The notes: a model not told the origin generated them from the sequence alone. Shown: positions 6,952 to 15,755, counted from the first letter of the stretch. The stretch: DNA of 38,908 bases from DASTPP01 sp035762175 (GCA_035762175.1 DASTPP010000041.1:1-38908); one strand, 5' to 3'. Translations and numbers: made by a program.

Positions 6952-8058
6952 GTGGGCCCGCGCGTCCTCGTGTTGAACGCCGGCTCGAGCTCGCTCAAGT
7001 GGTCGATCGTCGAGGCCGGCGCGGGCGCGACGCTCGCGTCCGGCAACGAGCGCTGGCCGCCCGGCGCCGAGCCCGCGCTCGATCTCGAGCCGGTGCTCGA
7101 GCGCGGGCCCGGGGCCGTCGCCCACCGCGTGGTGCACGGCGGGGCCCGCTTCCGGGGGGCGGTGCGGCTCGACGACGAGGTCGTCGCCGGGCTCGAGGCG
7201 CTGCGGCCGCTGAACCCGCTGCACGCCGAGCGCTCGCTCGCCACCATCGCGCTCGGGCGCGAGGCCCTGCCCTCGCTGCCCCACGTCGCCTGCTTCGACA
7301 CGGCCTTCCACGCCACGCTGCCCGAGCCCGCGGCCGCCTACGGCCTGCCGCGCGGGCTCGCCGAGCGGCACGGGCTGCGCCGCTACGGCTTCCACGGGCT
7401 GAGCGTGGCGCACGCGACGGGGCGCGTCGCCGAGCTCTCGGGCGCGGCGCCGGCGCGGCTCGTCGTCTGCCACCTCGGCAGCGGCTGCTCGGTCACGGCG
7501 GTGCGCGCGGGGCGCTCGGTCGACACGACCATGGGCTTCTCGCCCCTCGAGGGGCTCGTGATGGCGACGCGCGCGGGCAGCGTCGACCCGGGCGCGCTGC
7601 TCTTTCTGCTGCGCGAGGGCGGGCTCGGGCCCGAGGGCCTCGAGCGGGCGCTCGAGCGCGAGGGCGGGCTGCTCGGGCTCTCGGGCGTCTCGGCCGACCT
7701 GCGCGAGGTGGTCCGGGCGGCCGACGCGGGCGACGCCCGGGCGAGGCTCGCCTACGACGTGTTCGTGCACGCCGCCCGGCGGGGCGTCGGCCAGATGCTC
7801 GCCGCGCTCGGCGGCGTCGACGCGCTCGCCTTCACCGGCGGCATCGGCGAGCACCAGGCGCGGGTGCGGCGCGACGTGGTCGAGCCCTTCGCCTTCGCCG
7901 GCCTCGCGCTCGACCCGGCCCGCAACGACGCGGCGCGCCCCGACGCCGAGGTCGGCGCCCCCGGCGCCGCCGCCCGCTGCTTCGTCGTCGAGGCGCGCGA
8001 AGATCTCGTGATGGCGCGCGAGGCCGCCGCGCTGCTCGCGGCCCCCGCGGCCGGCTGA
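6952..8058 (+). CDS. ackA: Acetate kinase
   Basis: A 368-residue cytoplasmic enzyme that interconverts acetyl phosphate + ADP and acetate + ATP. Diagnostic motifs are present in order: LNAGSSSLKW at the N-terminus, the substrate-loop motif GFHGLSVAHA, HLGSGCSVTAV, DTTMGFSPLEGLVM and FTGGIGEHQARVR. It is slightly shorter than typical AckA (about 400 residues). The start is GTG at 6952, 9 nt after the USP stop, so translation is probably coupled. No phosphotransacetylase or phosphoketolase gene is in the window, so the source of acetyl phosphate is not shown. Confidence 0.96.
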   Translation: MGPRVLVLNAGSSSLKWSIVEAGAGATLASGNERWPPGAEPALDLEPVLERGPGAVAHRVVHGGARFRGAVRLDDEVVAGLEALRPLNPLHAERSLATIALGREALPSLPHVACFDTAFHATLPEPAAAYGLPRGLAERHGLRRYGFHGLSVAHATGRVAELSGAAPARLVVCHLGSGCSVTAVRAGRSVDTTMGFSPLEGLVMATRAGSVDPGALLFLLREGGLGPEGLERALEREGGLLGLSGVSADLREVVRAADAGDARARLAYDVFVHAARRGVGQMLAALGGVDALAFTGGIGEHQARVRRDVVEPFAFAGLALDPARNDAARPDAEVGAPGAAARCFVVEAREDLVMAREAAALLAAPAAG

Positions 8059-8106
8059 GCGCTTGTTCGGGCCCTCGGTTGTGTGGTGACCTAGGCGCAC
8101 CTGACC

Positions 8107-8928
8107 ATGACGACGACAGGCCACGACGAGCTTGCCACGCCCTTCGACGAGCCGGTGCGCACCTTCGCGACGCCGGGCCCCCTCACGGTCTCGCCCGACG
8201 ACCCGCCGCACGAGGTCGCCCGGCGGCTCGACGAGCGGGGCGTGTCGGCCGCGCTCGTGGCCGGGGCCGACGGGCAGTTCTGCGGCGTCGTGTCGACGAC
8301 CGACCTCTTGCGCACCCTGCCGGCGGTGGGCGGCGACGAGGGCGCCCCGCCGGCGCGGGCGGTGGGCGAGATCATGCGGGCGCCGGTCGTCTCGGTCGGC
8401 CCCGACGCGCCGCTGCGCGAGGCCGCCGCGCTCATGGTGCGCCACCGCATTCACCGCGTCTTCGTCGCCGAGGGCGGGCGGGCGGCGGCGGTGCTGACGA
8501 CGTACGATCTGATGCGCGCGGTGCTCCGGGCGCGGCTCGACCTGCCCCTCGGGGCCGTGATGAGCGCGCCGGTGACGGTCGACGTCGGCGAGCCCATCGC
8601 CGACGCCCTGCGGCGGCTCGAGCGGGCGAACGTGCGCGGGCTCGTGGTGGTCGACGGCACCTGGCCGGTCGGCGTCTTCACCCACACCGAGGCGCTGCGC
8701 ACGCGGCGCCTGCCGCCGCCCTTTCTCGCGTCGCCGGTCGAGCAGGTGATGAGCTACGAGACCATCTGCGCCGACGTCAAGACGCCGCTCTACCGCGTCG
8801 CCGGGCACGTCGTGCAGATGAACGTGCGGCGCGTGCTCGCGGTCGAGGGCCGCGAGCTGCGCGGGGTCGCCTCGGGCTTCGACCTGGCGCGGGTCGTGGC
8901 GGGCGGCGGGGCCGCCGGGGCCCCCTGA
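8107..8928 (+). CDS. Four-CBS-domain protein
   Basis: A 273-residue protein built almost entirely of two CBS pairs. CBS signatures are visible at about residues 20-75 (PGPLTVSPDDPP...GVVSTTDLLR), 85-140 (IMRAPVVSVGPDAPLREAA...LTTYDLMRAV), 148-200 (VMSAPVTVDVGEPIADAL...GVFTHTEALR) and 205-265 (VMSYETICADVKTPL...GVASGFDLAR). CBS pairs bind adenine nucleotides and often report energy charge. With no catalytic domain attached, it is probably a nucleotide-sensing regulator. It follows acetate kinase by 48 nt in the same direction. Confidence 0.93.
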   Translation: MTTTGHDELATPFDEPVRTFATPGPLTVSPDDPPHEVARRLDERGVSAALVAGADGQFCGVVSTTDLLRTLPAVGGDEGAPPARAVGEIMRAPVVSVGPDAPLREAAALMVRHRIHRVFVAEGGRAAAVLTTYDLMRAVLRARLDLPLGAVMSAPVTVDVGEPIADALRRLERANVRGLVVVDGTWPVGVFTHTEALRTRRLPPPFLASPVEQVMSYETICADVKTPLYRVAGHVVQMNVRRVLAVEGRELRGVASGFDLARVVAGGGAAGAP

Positions 8929-8935
8929 GGGGGCG

Positions 8936-8965
8936 CGCGGGCGGCGCCGGCGCGGGCGGCGCCGG
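8936..8965. repeat. 2 x 15-bp GC repeat between convergent genes
   Basis: Two perfect tandem copies of CGCGGGCGGCGCCGG, each with a GGCGCC palindrome, fill the gap between the convergent CBS and activator genes. They can form stable hairpins but have no T tract. Confidence 0.7.
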
Positions 8966-8967
8966 CC

Positions 8968-10881
8968 TCAGCCGGCCGCGCCGCCGGGCCCGTCCTTCCA
9001 GGCGGCGAGCTTGCGGTTGAGCGTCGAGCGGCTGATGCCGAGCACGCGCGCGGCGAGCGTGTGGTTGCCGCCGACCGAGTCGAGCACGCGCCGCACGTGC
9101 GCGCGCTCGACCGCCGCGAGGGTCTCGTCGGGCTCGGCCCCCGCGGGCCGCGCGCCGGCGCCCGAGATCTCGGGGGGCAGGTGGCGCAGCTCGATGGGCT
9201 CGCCGCGGCCGACGATGAGGGCGCGCTCGAGGGCGTTGCGCAGCTCGCGCAGGTTGCCCGGCCAGGCGTAGCGCGTCAGGGCGGAGGCCACCTCGCGCGC
9301 GAGGGGCGCGGCCGAGGCCGGGGCGCGCGGGCGCAGCTCGCGCACGATGGCCGTGGCGAGCTCGGCGATCTCGGCGCGCCGCTCGCGCAGCGGGGGTATC
9401 GTGATCGGGAGCACGCTCAGCCGGTAGTACAGGTCGCGGCGGAAGGCGCCCTTGCGCGCGAGCTCGCCGAGGTCGGCGTTGGTGGCGGCCACGACGCGCA
9501 CGTCGGCGCGCAGGTTCGCCTCGCCGCCGACGCGGCGGAAGGTGCGCTCGTCGAGGAAGAGCAGCAGCTTCGCCTGCGCCGGCGCCGGCAGCTCGGCCAC
9601 CTCGTCGAGGAAGAGCGTGCCGCCCGAGGCCGCCTCGACGAGGCCCCGCTTCGGGTGCGTCGCGCCGGTGAAGGCGCCGCGCTCGTGGCCGAACAGCTCG
9701 CTCTCGAGCAGCTGCGGCTCGAAGCCCGCGCAATTGATCTCGAGGAAGGGCCGCGCCCAGCGCGCGCTCTTGGCGTGGATGCGCCGCGCGAAGTAGCTCT
9801 TGCCGACGCCGGTCTCGCCGAGCAAGAGCACCGTCACCTCGCCGTCGTCGGCGGCGACGGCGGCCGCGGCGTACACCTCGCCCATCGCCCCGCCCCCGGC
9901 CGCGGCGGGCGCCTCGGCGGCCGAGGGCGCGGCGGCCGAGAGCACCTCGGCGGCGCGCCGCAGCCCGACGAGTTCGCCGAGCTCGCGCGCGAAGCTGCCG
10001 ACCCGCACCGCGTGCCCGCACACGTCGCGCATCAGAAAGAGGGTCTCTTCGACGGCGATCTCGGTGTCGCCCGAGAGCCGCCGCACCTCCCGCGGCAGGG
10101 CCGCCTCGCCCGCCCGGAGCCGCGCCTCGGCCTCGGCGAGCTCGCCCCGCGCCGACGCCGGGGCGAGCGAGGCGACGGGCCGCCCGAGCGCCTCGGCCGC
10201 GCCGAGCCCGTAGAGCCGCTCGGCCGCGGGGTTGAACGAGACGATGCGCCCGCCCTCGAGCTCCCAGGTGACGATGGCCATGGGCGAGGCGCACACGCTC
10301 ACGACGATCTCGCGCTCGGCGACGCGGGCGCTCTCGGACACGTGGCGCACGACCGCGACGAGCGCCCCGTCCGGCGCGCGCCCGAAGCGCAGGTCGGCCG
10401 GCGTCTCGGCGCCGCCCCGGGAGCGCACGACCACCCGCAGCGGCGTGTCGGGGTGGGGGTCGTGGCGCCCCGCGAGGTAGTCGTCGACGAGCCCCGGGCC
10501 CAGCCCCGGCACCAGCTCGGCGAGCGAGCGGCCCACGAGCGCCGCCGGCTCGTGGCCGAACGCCGGCCCCCGCCGCGGACGCACGTCGACGATGCGTAGG
10601 CCCTCGGGTTGGATGAGCAGCACCAGATCGGGCAGCGAATCGAGGTACTCGGAGAGCGGCGAGGCCACCCCCGAGCCGCCCTCGCCCCGCCGCCGGCCCG
10701 AAGCGCGCCCGGCGAGTTCGCCCGCGGCGCCGGCAGAGCGCGCCGCCGGCCCGGCCCCGGCGTCGAGCCGCGCCGCCGACCCGCCCCCGGCCGGCCCCTC
10801 GGCGAGGCGCGCCGCCGGCCCGCCCCCGGCCGACCCCTCGGCGCCGCCTCGCGCGCCCGCGCTCGCCGTCTCATCGGTCAT
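8968..10881 (-). CDS. PAS-containing sigma-54-dependent transcriptional activator
   Basis: A 637-residue bacterial enhancer-binding protein. An Ala/Gly/Pro-rich N-terminus (about residues 1-75) is followed by two PAS-like segments (YLDSLPDLVLLI... and SPMAIVTWELEGGRIVSFN...), then the AAA+ domain with Walker A GETGVGKS, the sigma-54 contact loop GAFTGA, Walker B GTLFLDE and the arginine-finger region RRDLYYRLSV. It ends in a Fis-type helix-turn-helix (NHTLAARVLGISRSTLNRK). The ATG at 10881 (MTDETASAG) is preferred over upstream in-frame starts, which add Arg/Ala-rich sequence. There is no receiver domain, so the input is probably a ligand or redox signal through PAS. It is a candidate activator of the GGCACG boxes. 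Confidence 0.92.
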   Translation of the reverse strand: MTDETASAGARGGAEGSAGGGPAARLAEGPAGGGSAARLDAGAGPAARSAGAAGELAGRASGRRRGEGGSGVASPLSEYLDSLPDLVLLIQPEGLRIVDVRPRRGPAFGHEPAALVGRSLAELVPGLGPGLVDDYLAGRHDPHPDTPLRVVVRSRGGAETPADLRFGRAPDGALVAVVRHVSESARVAEREIVVSVCASPMAIVTWELEGGRIVSFNPAAERLYGLGAAEALGRPVASLAPASARGELAEAEARLRAGEAALPREVRRLSGDTEIAVEETLFLMRDVCGHAVRVGSFARELGELVGLRRAAEVLSAAAPSAAEAPAAAGGGAMGEVYAAAAVAADDGEVTVLLLGETGVGKSYFARRIHAKSARWARPFLEINCAGFEPQLLESELFGHERGAFTGATHPKRGLVEAASGGTLFLDEVAELPAPAQAKLLLFLDERTFRRVGGEANLRADVRVVAATNADLGELARKGAFRRDLYYRLSVLPITIPPLRERRAEIAELATAIVRELRPRAPASAAPLAREVASALTRYAWPGNLRELRNALERALIVGRGEPIELRHLPPEISGAGARPAGAEPDETLAAVERAHVRRVLDSVGGNHTLAARVLGISRSTLNRKLAAWKDGPGGAAG

Positions 10882-11216
10882 GGGTACCCTCGCGCTCGCC
10901 CCCCTCGCGGCGAGGCAGGCCTTTGCGTGCGTTTTCGGGGCGAAACGCTCGCCCTTCGGTCGACGCGGCGACGCGGCCCTGAGGGCCCCGCACGCCACCC
11001 TCAAGGTCTAGCGCCGCCGTCCCATGTGCGCGACCCAAACCCGACCTCGCACCCCACCGCCGCCCCGTGCCCCGGGGGCGAACTCGAGCCATCGAAAAAA
11101 TCGAAGCAACGTCGCAATTTATCTATTTGCTCGAGGGGACCCCGGACGGGCAAGCTCGTCCGTAAATCACGCGTGCCGCCAGGCCGGGCAGGCCCCCAGC
11201 ACCCGAGGAGCAACCC
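10882..11216. other. Divergent intergenic region with an AT-rich tract
   Basis: 335 bp without a credible gene. A conspicuously AT-rich patch at about 11093-11131 (ATCGAAAAAATCGAAG, then CAATTTATCTATTTGC) stands out from the very GC-rich surroundings and is the likely promoter area for the plus-strand small ORF/TerB genes or the minus-strand activator. A GGACG...CGTCC inverted repeat lies at 11144-11161. Confidence 0.5.
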
Positions 11217-11357
11217 ATGCGCGTTCCGATCCGTTTGCGGGGGCCCGAGCGCCCCGACGTCGCGCGTGCCGCCGCCGGGCGCCGCGCGCGCTCTGCCCCC
11301 GCCCCGTCGCGCGCGGCGAGCCTCCGTGACGGCCGGTCGGCCGGGGCGGTGGCGTAA
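11217..11357 (+). CDS. Possible small ORF overlapping the TerB-like gene
   Basis: A 46-residue ORF starting MRVPIRLRGPERPDV and rich in Arg/Ala. It begins 6 nt after a good AGGAG ribosome binding site, and its TAA stop overlaps the next gene's start (TAATG at 11355-11359). The strong site and exact overlap argue for real translation, either as a small protein or as a leader coupling translation of the TerB-like gene. No domain is recognised, and the composition could also arise by chance in GC-rich DNA. Confidence 0.45.
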   Translation: MRVPIRLRGPERPDVARAAAGRRARSAPAPSRAASLRDGRSAGAVA

Positions 11358-11941
11358 TGGGTCGCGCCGCGCGTCGCCTGCCGAGGCTTTCGGAGCGCGC
11401 GGGCGAGGCCGTGCTCGAACTGCTCGCCTACGCCGCGCGCGTCGACGGGCCGCTCACGCCGCGGGAGGTGAGCGCGCTCGACGCCGCGGCGCTCGGGCTC
11501 GGGCTGCGGGGCCGGGTGCGCTGGCCCGAGCTCCTGCTGTCGGACGAGGGGCACCTCTTGCCCCCGCCGCTCGAGGGCCTAACCGAGCTCGAGCGCCGCG
11601 TCGCGTTCGGGGCCGCCGCGTGGATGACCCGCGTCGACGGGGTCGAGTCGTTCGTCGAGCGGGCGTTCCTCGAGTTCGTGGCCGAGGAGGCGGGGCTCGG
11701 CGAGAACGAGGCGTGGGCGCTGCGGGCGGAGGCGGCCCGGGCGCGGCGCGACGGTAAGGGCCTGGTGCCCATGCCGGTCGAATTCGAGTTGCTCGTGCTC
11801 GGGGTGCTCTACCTGTATGCTCTCTGCCCGCCGGGCGGGCGTGAGCCGTACGCGGCCGCGGCCGGGCGGCCGCCCGCGCCCGGCGACAGGCCGGCGGGGG
11901 CGGCGGCGCGGGGGCCTTCGGCGGCCGGGCGCGCGCCCTGA
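11357..11941 (+). CDS. TerB-like domain protein
   Basis: A 194-residue protein. Residues about 10-145 are helical and match the TerB-like pattern: LLAYAARVDGPLTPREVSALD, then FGAAAWMTRVDGVESFVERAFLEFVAEEAGL, with acidic residues after each 'VDG' as in TerB metal-binding helices. The C-terminal 40 residues are Pro/Ala/Gly-rich and look disordered. TerB proteins are linked to tellurite and general stress responses, but the molecular role is unclear. The start overlaps the stop of the preceding small ORF. Confidence 0.6.
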   Translation: MGRAARRLPRLSERAGEAVLELLAYAARVDGPLTPREVSALDAAALGLGLRGRVRWPELLLSDEGHLLPPPLEGLTELERRVAFGAAAWMTRVDGVESFVERAFLEFVAEEAGLGENEAWALRAEAARARRDGKGLVPMPVEFELLVLGVLYLYALCPPGGREPYAAAAGRPPAPGDRPAGAAARGPSAAGRAP

Positions 11942-12005
11942 GGTCGGGGCGCCCCCCTCGCCCCACCCCGAGCCTGCCGGGGGCGGGGCGGCGAGCGTGC
12001 GAGCG

Positions 12006-12905
12006 ATGGATTGGTTGAACTACCACCACCTTTACTACTTCTGGCTCACCGTCAAAGAGGGCGGCGTGACGGCCGCGGCGGCCAAGCTGCGCCTCTCGCA
12101 GTCGACGGTGAGCGCGCAGATCCAGCAGCTGGAGGCGGCGCTCGGGGCGGACCTGTTCCGCCGCTCGGGGCGCACGCTGGCGCTGACCGAGGCGGGCCGG
12201 CACGTGCTGCGCTACGCCGAAGAGATCTTCACGCTCGGGCGCGAGCTCGTTGACGGGCTGCAGGGTCGTTCGTCGGGCCGGCCGCCGCGCCTGCTGGTCG
12301 GCGTGTCGGACGCGCTGCCGAAGCTCATCGTCTACCGGCTGCTCGAGCCCGCGCTGCGCCTCGACGAGGCGCCGCTGCTGGTGTGCCTCGAGGGCGACGC
12401 CGAGCAGCTGCTCGGGCGGCTCGCGGTGCACGAGGTCGACCTGGTGCTCGCGGACGCGCCGCTCACGTCGGCGCTGCACGTGCGCGCCTTCAACCACCTG
12501 CTCGGCGAGACCGAGGTCGCCTTCTTCGCGGCGCCGCCGCTCGCCCGCGCGCTGCGCCGCGACTTCCCGCGGTCGCTCGACGGCGCGCCGCTGCTCTTGC
12601 CCGGCGGCCGCTCGGCGCTGCGCCGGTCGCTCGAGCAGTGGTTCGACGCGCGGGGCCTGCGCCCCCGGCCCGTCGGCGAGTTCGAAGACAGCGCGCTGCT
12701 CAAGGCCTTCGGGCACGCGGGCCACGGGGTCTTCGCCGTGCCGGCCGCGATCGCGGCGGAGGTGGAGCGGCAGTACGGCGTCGCGGAGGTCGGGCGCGTG
12801 GCCGAGCTGCGCGAGCGCTTCTACGCCATCACGGTCGAGCGGCGGATCCGGCACCCGGCCGTGATGGCGGTGGCCCAGGCGGCGAGGCGCCTGCTCGAAA
12901 GCTGA
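12006..12905 (+). CDS. nhaR: LysR-family regulator, NhaR-like
   Basis: A 299-residue LysR-type regulator. The N-terminal helix-turn-helix is MDWLNYHHLYYFWLTVKEGG..AAAAKLRLSQSTVSAQI, whose 'NYHHLYYFW' signature is typical of NhaR, the activator of Na+/H+ antiporter genes. The effector domain aligns along its length, with motifs LLLPGGRSALRRSLEQWF, GEFEDSALLKAFG and ITVERRIRHPAV. The ATG at 12006 is preferred over a GTG at 11997. No nhaA-like antiporter gene is nearby, so its targets may be elsewhere or different. Confidence 0.88.
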   Translation: MDWLNYHHLYYFWLTVKEGGVTAAAAKLRLSQSTVSAQIQQLEAALGADLFRRSGRTLALTEAGRHVLRYAEEIFTLGRELVDGLQGRSSGRPPRLLVGVSDALPKLIVYRLLEPALRLDEAPLLVCLEGDAEQLLGRLAVHEVDLVLADAPLTSALHVRAFNHLLGETEVAFFAAPPLARALRRDFPRSLDGAPLLLPGGRSALRRSLEQWFDARGLRPRPVGEFEDSALLKAFGHAGHGVFAVPAAIAAEVERQYGVAEVGRVAELRERFYAITVERRIRHPAVMAVAQAARRLLES

Positions 12906-12923
12906 GGCGGGCCGGGGCTCGGC

Positions 12924-13388
12924 TCACCGGCGCGTGCGCGCCGCGCCCGGGGCGGCGGCGCGCGCGGACGCGCCCAGCGCGACGGCCCGGCGGGGCGGCG
13001 GCGAGCGGGTCAGGATCTTGTCGGGCGCGCGAGGCCCGCCCGCCGCGGGCGGGGGCGCCGCCGGGGCGCCTTGCCGTCGCGGCCCGCCGGGCTCGAGCAG
13101 GGCGAAGAGGGCGCCGACGGCGCAGTGCGCCTCGAGCGGGTGGCGCAGGGGCAGCTCGGCCCGCACCTCGTAGCGGTTGCGCCGGCCCTCGCGCTCGTGG
13201 GCGAGGTAGCCGACCGCCTCGAGGTCGGCGACGATGCGCTGCACCGCCCGCTCGGTGATGCCGACCGCGCCGGCCAGGTCGCGGATGCGCGCCTCGGGAT
13301 CGCGCGCGATGCAGAGCAGCACGTGCGCGTGGTTGGTCAGGAACGTCCAGCCGGCGGCCTCGGGCGGGGGGCGTGACTTTTCTCTCAT
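12924..13388 (-). CDS. Winged-helix transcriptional regulator (MarR/ArsR-like)
   Basis: A 154-residue protein. The N-terminal 90 residues are a winged helix, WTFLTNHAHVLLCIARDPEARIRDLAGAVGITERAVQRIVADLEAVGYL, followed by the wing GRRNRYEV and LPLRHPLEAHCAVG. This pattern is common in a family of small GC-rich-bacterial regulators. The last 55 residues are Pro/Ala/Arg-rich. It diverges from the secretion operon across about 150 bp that include a short palindrome, so it may control that operon and itself. Confidence 0.85.
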   Translation of the reverse strand: MREKSRPPPEAAGWTFLTNHAHVLLCIARDPEARIRDLAGAVGITERAVQRIVADLEAVGYLAHEREGRRNRYEVRAELPLRHPLEAHCAVGALFALLEPGGPRRQGAPAAPPPAAGGPRAPDKILTRSPPPRRAVALGASARAAAPGAARTRR

Positions 13389-13429
13389 GGTGTCTTGCCT
13401 TGCTCGTGAAGGAAGGCTACTAGATTCAC

Positions 13430-13441
13430 GACAATAATGTC
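13430..13441. promoter_or_regulatory. Possible operator between regulator and secretion operon
   Basis: GACAATAATGTC is an inverted repeat (GACA-N4-TGTC) in a short AT-rich stretch (about 13420-13458). A -10-like TATTCT lies at 13445-13450 on the plus strand. It is a plausible site for the divergent winged-helix regulator. Confidence 0.35.
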
Positions 13442-13537
13442 ACGTATTCTTTGTCTGTCCAGGCCGACAACGGGGCGGCGCCGGGGCGAGCCCGGCGGGG
13501 GGCGAGGCGGCGCGGCGGCGCGGCGGGCTGGGGGGCC

Positions 13538-15751
13538 ATGGTCATGGTCGGCGCGATGACGGCGCGCTCGTCGACGCCGGCGGCGCCGGCCGTCGGTGCG
13601 GCGCCGGCCGGCTTCGAGGGGCTCGGGCTGCTCGAGGCGCTCGAGGCGGCGGCGGCGGCCGTCGGGGTCGAGTTCGACCGCGACGCGGCGCGGGGCGCGG
13701 CGGCGCGGGCGGCGGGGGTGCGGGGCGTGGCGAGCGCGGCGGGGCTCGAGCTGTACGGGCTGCGGGCGACGGTCGCGCGGGCGGCGGCGGCGGCCGGCGA
13801 GCACGCGCCGCTCTTGGCGTACGCCGGGGCGGCGGCGGCGCCGGGCTGGGTGCTGGTCGACGGCTGGCGCGGCGGGCGGGCGCGGGTGCGGGGGGCCTCG
13901 GCGGGGCCGGGCGCGAGCTGGGCGAGCGCGAGCGAGCTCGCGGGGCTGCTCGGGGCGGCGGGGCCCGAGGGCGAGGTCGATTGGCTAGTGCCCGAGGCGC
14001 GCCTGCCGCTCGGGGCGGCGTCCGGCCACCACGGCGGCGGGGGCGGCCACGGCGGCCACGCCGAGCACGGCCACCCCTCGCCGGCCGAGCGGCTCTGGGG
14101 GCTCTTGCGGGCCGAGCGGGCGGACGTCTGGGTGGTGGTGGCGTACGCGGTCACGATCGGGCTGCTGTCGCTGGCGGTGCCGGTGGCGGTGCAGTCGCTG
14201 GTCAACACGGTGGCCTTCGGGTCGCTCGTGCAGCCCATCGTGGTGCTCACGCTGCTCGTGCTCGCGGGGCTCGGCTTCGCGAACGCGCTGCGGGCGCTGC
14301 AGGCGCGCGTGGTCGAGCTCATTCAAGAGCGGCTCTTCGTGCGCGCGGCCGCCGACCTCGCCTTCCGGCTGCCGCGCGTGCGGGCCGGGGCGTTCGCGGG
14401 CCACCACGGCCCCGAGCTGGTCAACCGCTTCTTCGACGTGCTCACGGTGCAGAAGGGGGCGGCGGCGCTCCTGCTCGACGGGCTGGCGCTCGTGCTGCAG
14501 ACGGCCATCGGCATGGTCTTGCTCGCCTTCTACCACCCGCTCCTGCTCGCCTTCGACGTCGTGCTGCTCGGCGCGGTGGCGTTCCTCCTGCTGGTGATGG
14601 GGCGCGGGGCGACGGGCACGGCGGTCGACGAGTCGAAGGCCAAGTACGCAGTGGCCGCGTGGCTCGAAGAGCTGGCGCGGCACCCGGCGACGTTCAAGGG
14701 GCCGGGGGGGGGGGCGTTCGCGCTCGGGCGGGTCGACGAGCTCTGCCGGCGCTACCTCGGGGCGCGGCGGCGGCACTTCCGGGTGCTCTTCCGGCAGATC
14801 GTGGGCGCGCTCGCGCTGCACGCGGCGGCGAGCGCGGCCCTCTTGGGCATCGGCGGCTGGCTCGTGGTGGCGCGGCAGCTGACGCTCGGCCAGCTCGTCG
14901 CCGCCGAGCTCATCGTCAGCGCCGTCGTCGCGGGCGTGGCCAAGTTCGGCAAGCACCTCGAGACGTACTACGACCTCGCGGCGGCCGTCGACAAGCTGGG
15001 GCACCTCGTCGACCTGCCGCTCGAGCGCGAAGGGGGCGACGCGATCCCGGCGGGGGCGGGCGCGCCGCTCGTCGAGCTGCGCGGGGCCGCGGGCCCGGCC
15101 GGCCCGGCGCGCGGCGCCGCCGGCGGGGTCGACTTCGCGCTCGCCGCGGGCGACCGGGTGGCGCTGACGGGGCCGAACGGCGCGGGCAAGACGGCGTTGC
15201 TCGAGCTGCTCTACGGGCTGCACGACCCCTCGTCGGGCGCCCTGCTCGTGGGCGGCGCGCCCGCGGCCGAGGTGTCGCTCGAGGCGTGGCGGCGCGGGGT
15301 GGCGTTCGTGGGGGGGCACGAGGTCTTCGAGGCGACCGTCGCCGACAACGTGGCCATGGGCCGCGCCGAGGTGGGCCCCGACGAGGTGAGGCGGGCGCTC
15401 GCGGCGGTCGGGCTGCTCGAGGCCGTGCGCGGCCTGCCCGAGGGCATCCACACCCCGCTGGCGACCGGGGGCGCGCCGCTCTCGCCGGGGCAGGCCGGCC
15501 TGCTCGCGCTCGCCCGCGCGCTCGCCGGGCGGCCGCGCGCCGTGCTCGTCGACGGGGTGCTCGACGCGCTCGACGCGCGGGCGCGCGCGGCGGCGCTCGA
15601 CGCGCTCTGCGACCCCTCGGCGCCCTGGGCGCTCGTCGTCAGCACGCAGCGCGACGACGTCGCCGCGCGCTGCGGGCGCGTGCTGCGCCTCGAGGGCGGC
15701 GCCCTTTCCGAAGCCGGCGCCGCGGGCGCCGCGACCCCCGCGCGAGGCTGA
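13538..15751 (+). CDS. ABC transporter, type I secretion/peptide-export like, with degenerate ATPase
   Basis: About 737 residues from the ATG at 13538; an upstream in-frame TTG at 13451 is possible but overlaps the likely promoter. The order is a C39-peptidase-like domain without a catalytic Cys, a His/Gly-rich linker (HHGGGGGHGGHAEHGH), a six-helix membrane domain and a nucleotide-binding domain. Walker A is GPNGAGKT and the signature is LSPGQ. Walker B reads VLVDGVLDALD with Gly where the catalytic Glu is expected, and the H-loop reads VVSTQRDD with Gln for His. It is followed after 4 nt by an HlyD-like adaptor gene, then a TolC-like gene, forming a tripartite exporter. The cargo is unknown. 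Confidence 0.88.
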   Translation: MVMVGAMTARSSTPAAPAVGAAPAGFEGLGLLEALEAAAAAVGVEFDRDAARGAAARAAGVRGVASAAGLELYGLRATVARAAAAAGEHAPLLAYAGAAAAPGWVLVDGWRGGRARVRGASAGPGASWASASELAGLLGAAGPEGEVDWLVPEARLPLGAASGHHGGGGGHGGHAEHGHPSPAERLWGLLRAERADVWVVVAYAVTIGLLSLAVPVAVQSLVNTVAFGSLVQPIVVLTLLVLAGLGFANALRALQARVVELIQERLFVRAAADLAFRLPRVRAGAFAGHHGPELVNRFFDVLTVQKGAAALLLDGLALVLQTAIGMVLLAFYHPLLLAFDVVLLGAVAFLLLVMGRGATGTAVDESKAKYAVAAWLEELARHPATFKGPGGGAFALGRVDELCRRYLGARRRHFRVLFRQIVGALALHAAASAALLGIGGWLVVARQLTLGQLVAAELIVSAVVAGVAKFGKHLETYYDLAAAVDKLGHLVDLPLEREGGDAIPAGAGAPLVELRGAAGPAGPARGAAGGVDFALAAGDRVALTGPNGAGKTALLELLYGLHDPSSGALLVGGAPAAEVSLEAWRRGVAFVGGHEVFEATVADNVAMGRAEVGPDEVRRALAAVGLLEAVRGLPEGIHTPLATGGAPLSPGQAGLLALARALAGRPRAVLVDGVLDALDARARAAALDALCDPSAPWALVVSTQRDDVAARCGRVLRLEGGALSEAGAAGAATPARG

Positions 15752-15755
15752 ACCC

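Noticed and set aside
5188..8808. Long minus-strand open frame continuing upstream of the ATPase gene, opposite acetate kinase and the CBS gene
   Set aside because: Only the part from the ATG at 5187 has conserved ATPase motifs; upstream is low-complexity and antisense to well-supported genes.
10882..11004. Upstream extension of the PAS-type activator to 11004
   Set aside because: The extra 41 residues are basic and unlike activator N-termini; the ATG at 10881 gives a plausible start.
13451..13537. TTG start at 13451 for the ABC transporter gene
   Set aside because: It overlaps the likely promoter and adds an Arg/Gly-rich stretch without homology; the ATG at 13538 is preferred, though not proven.
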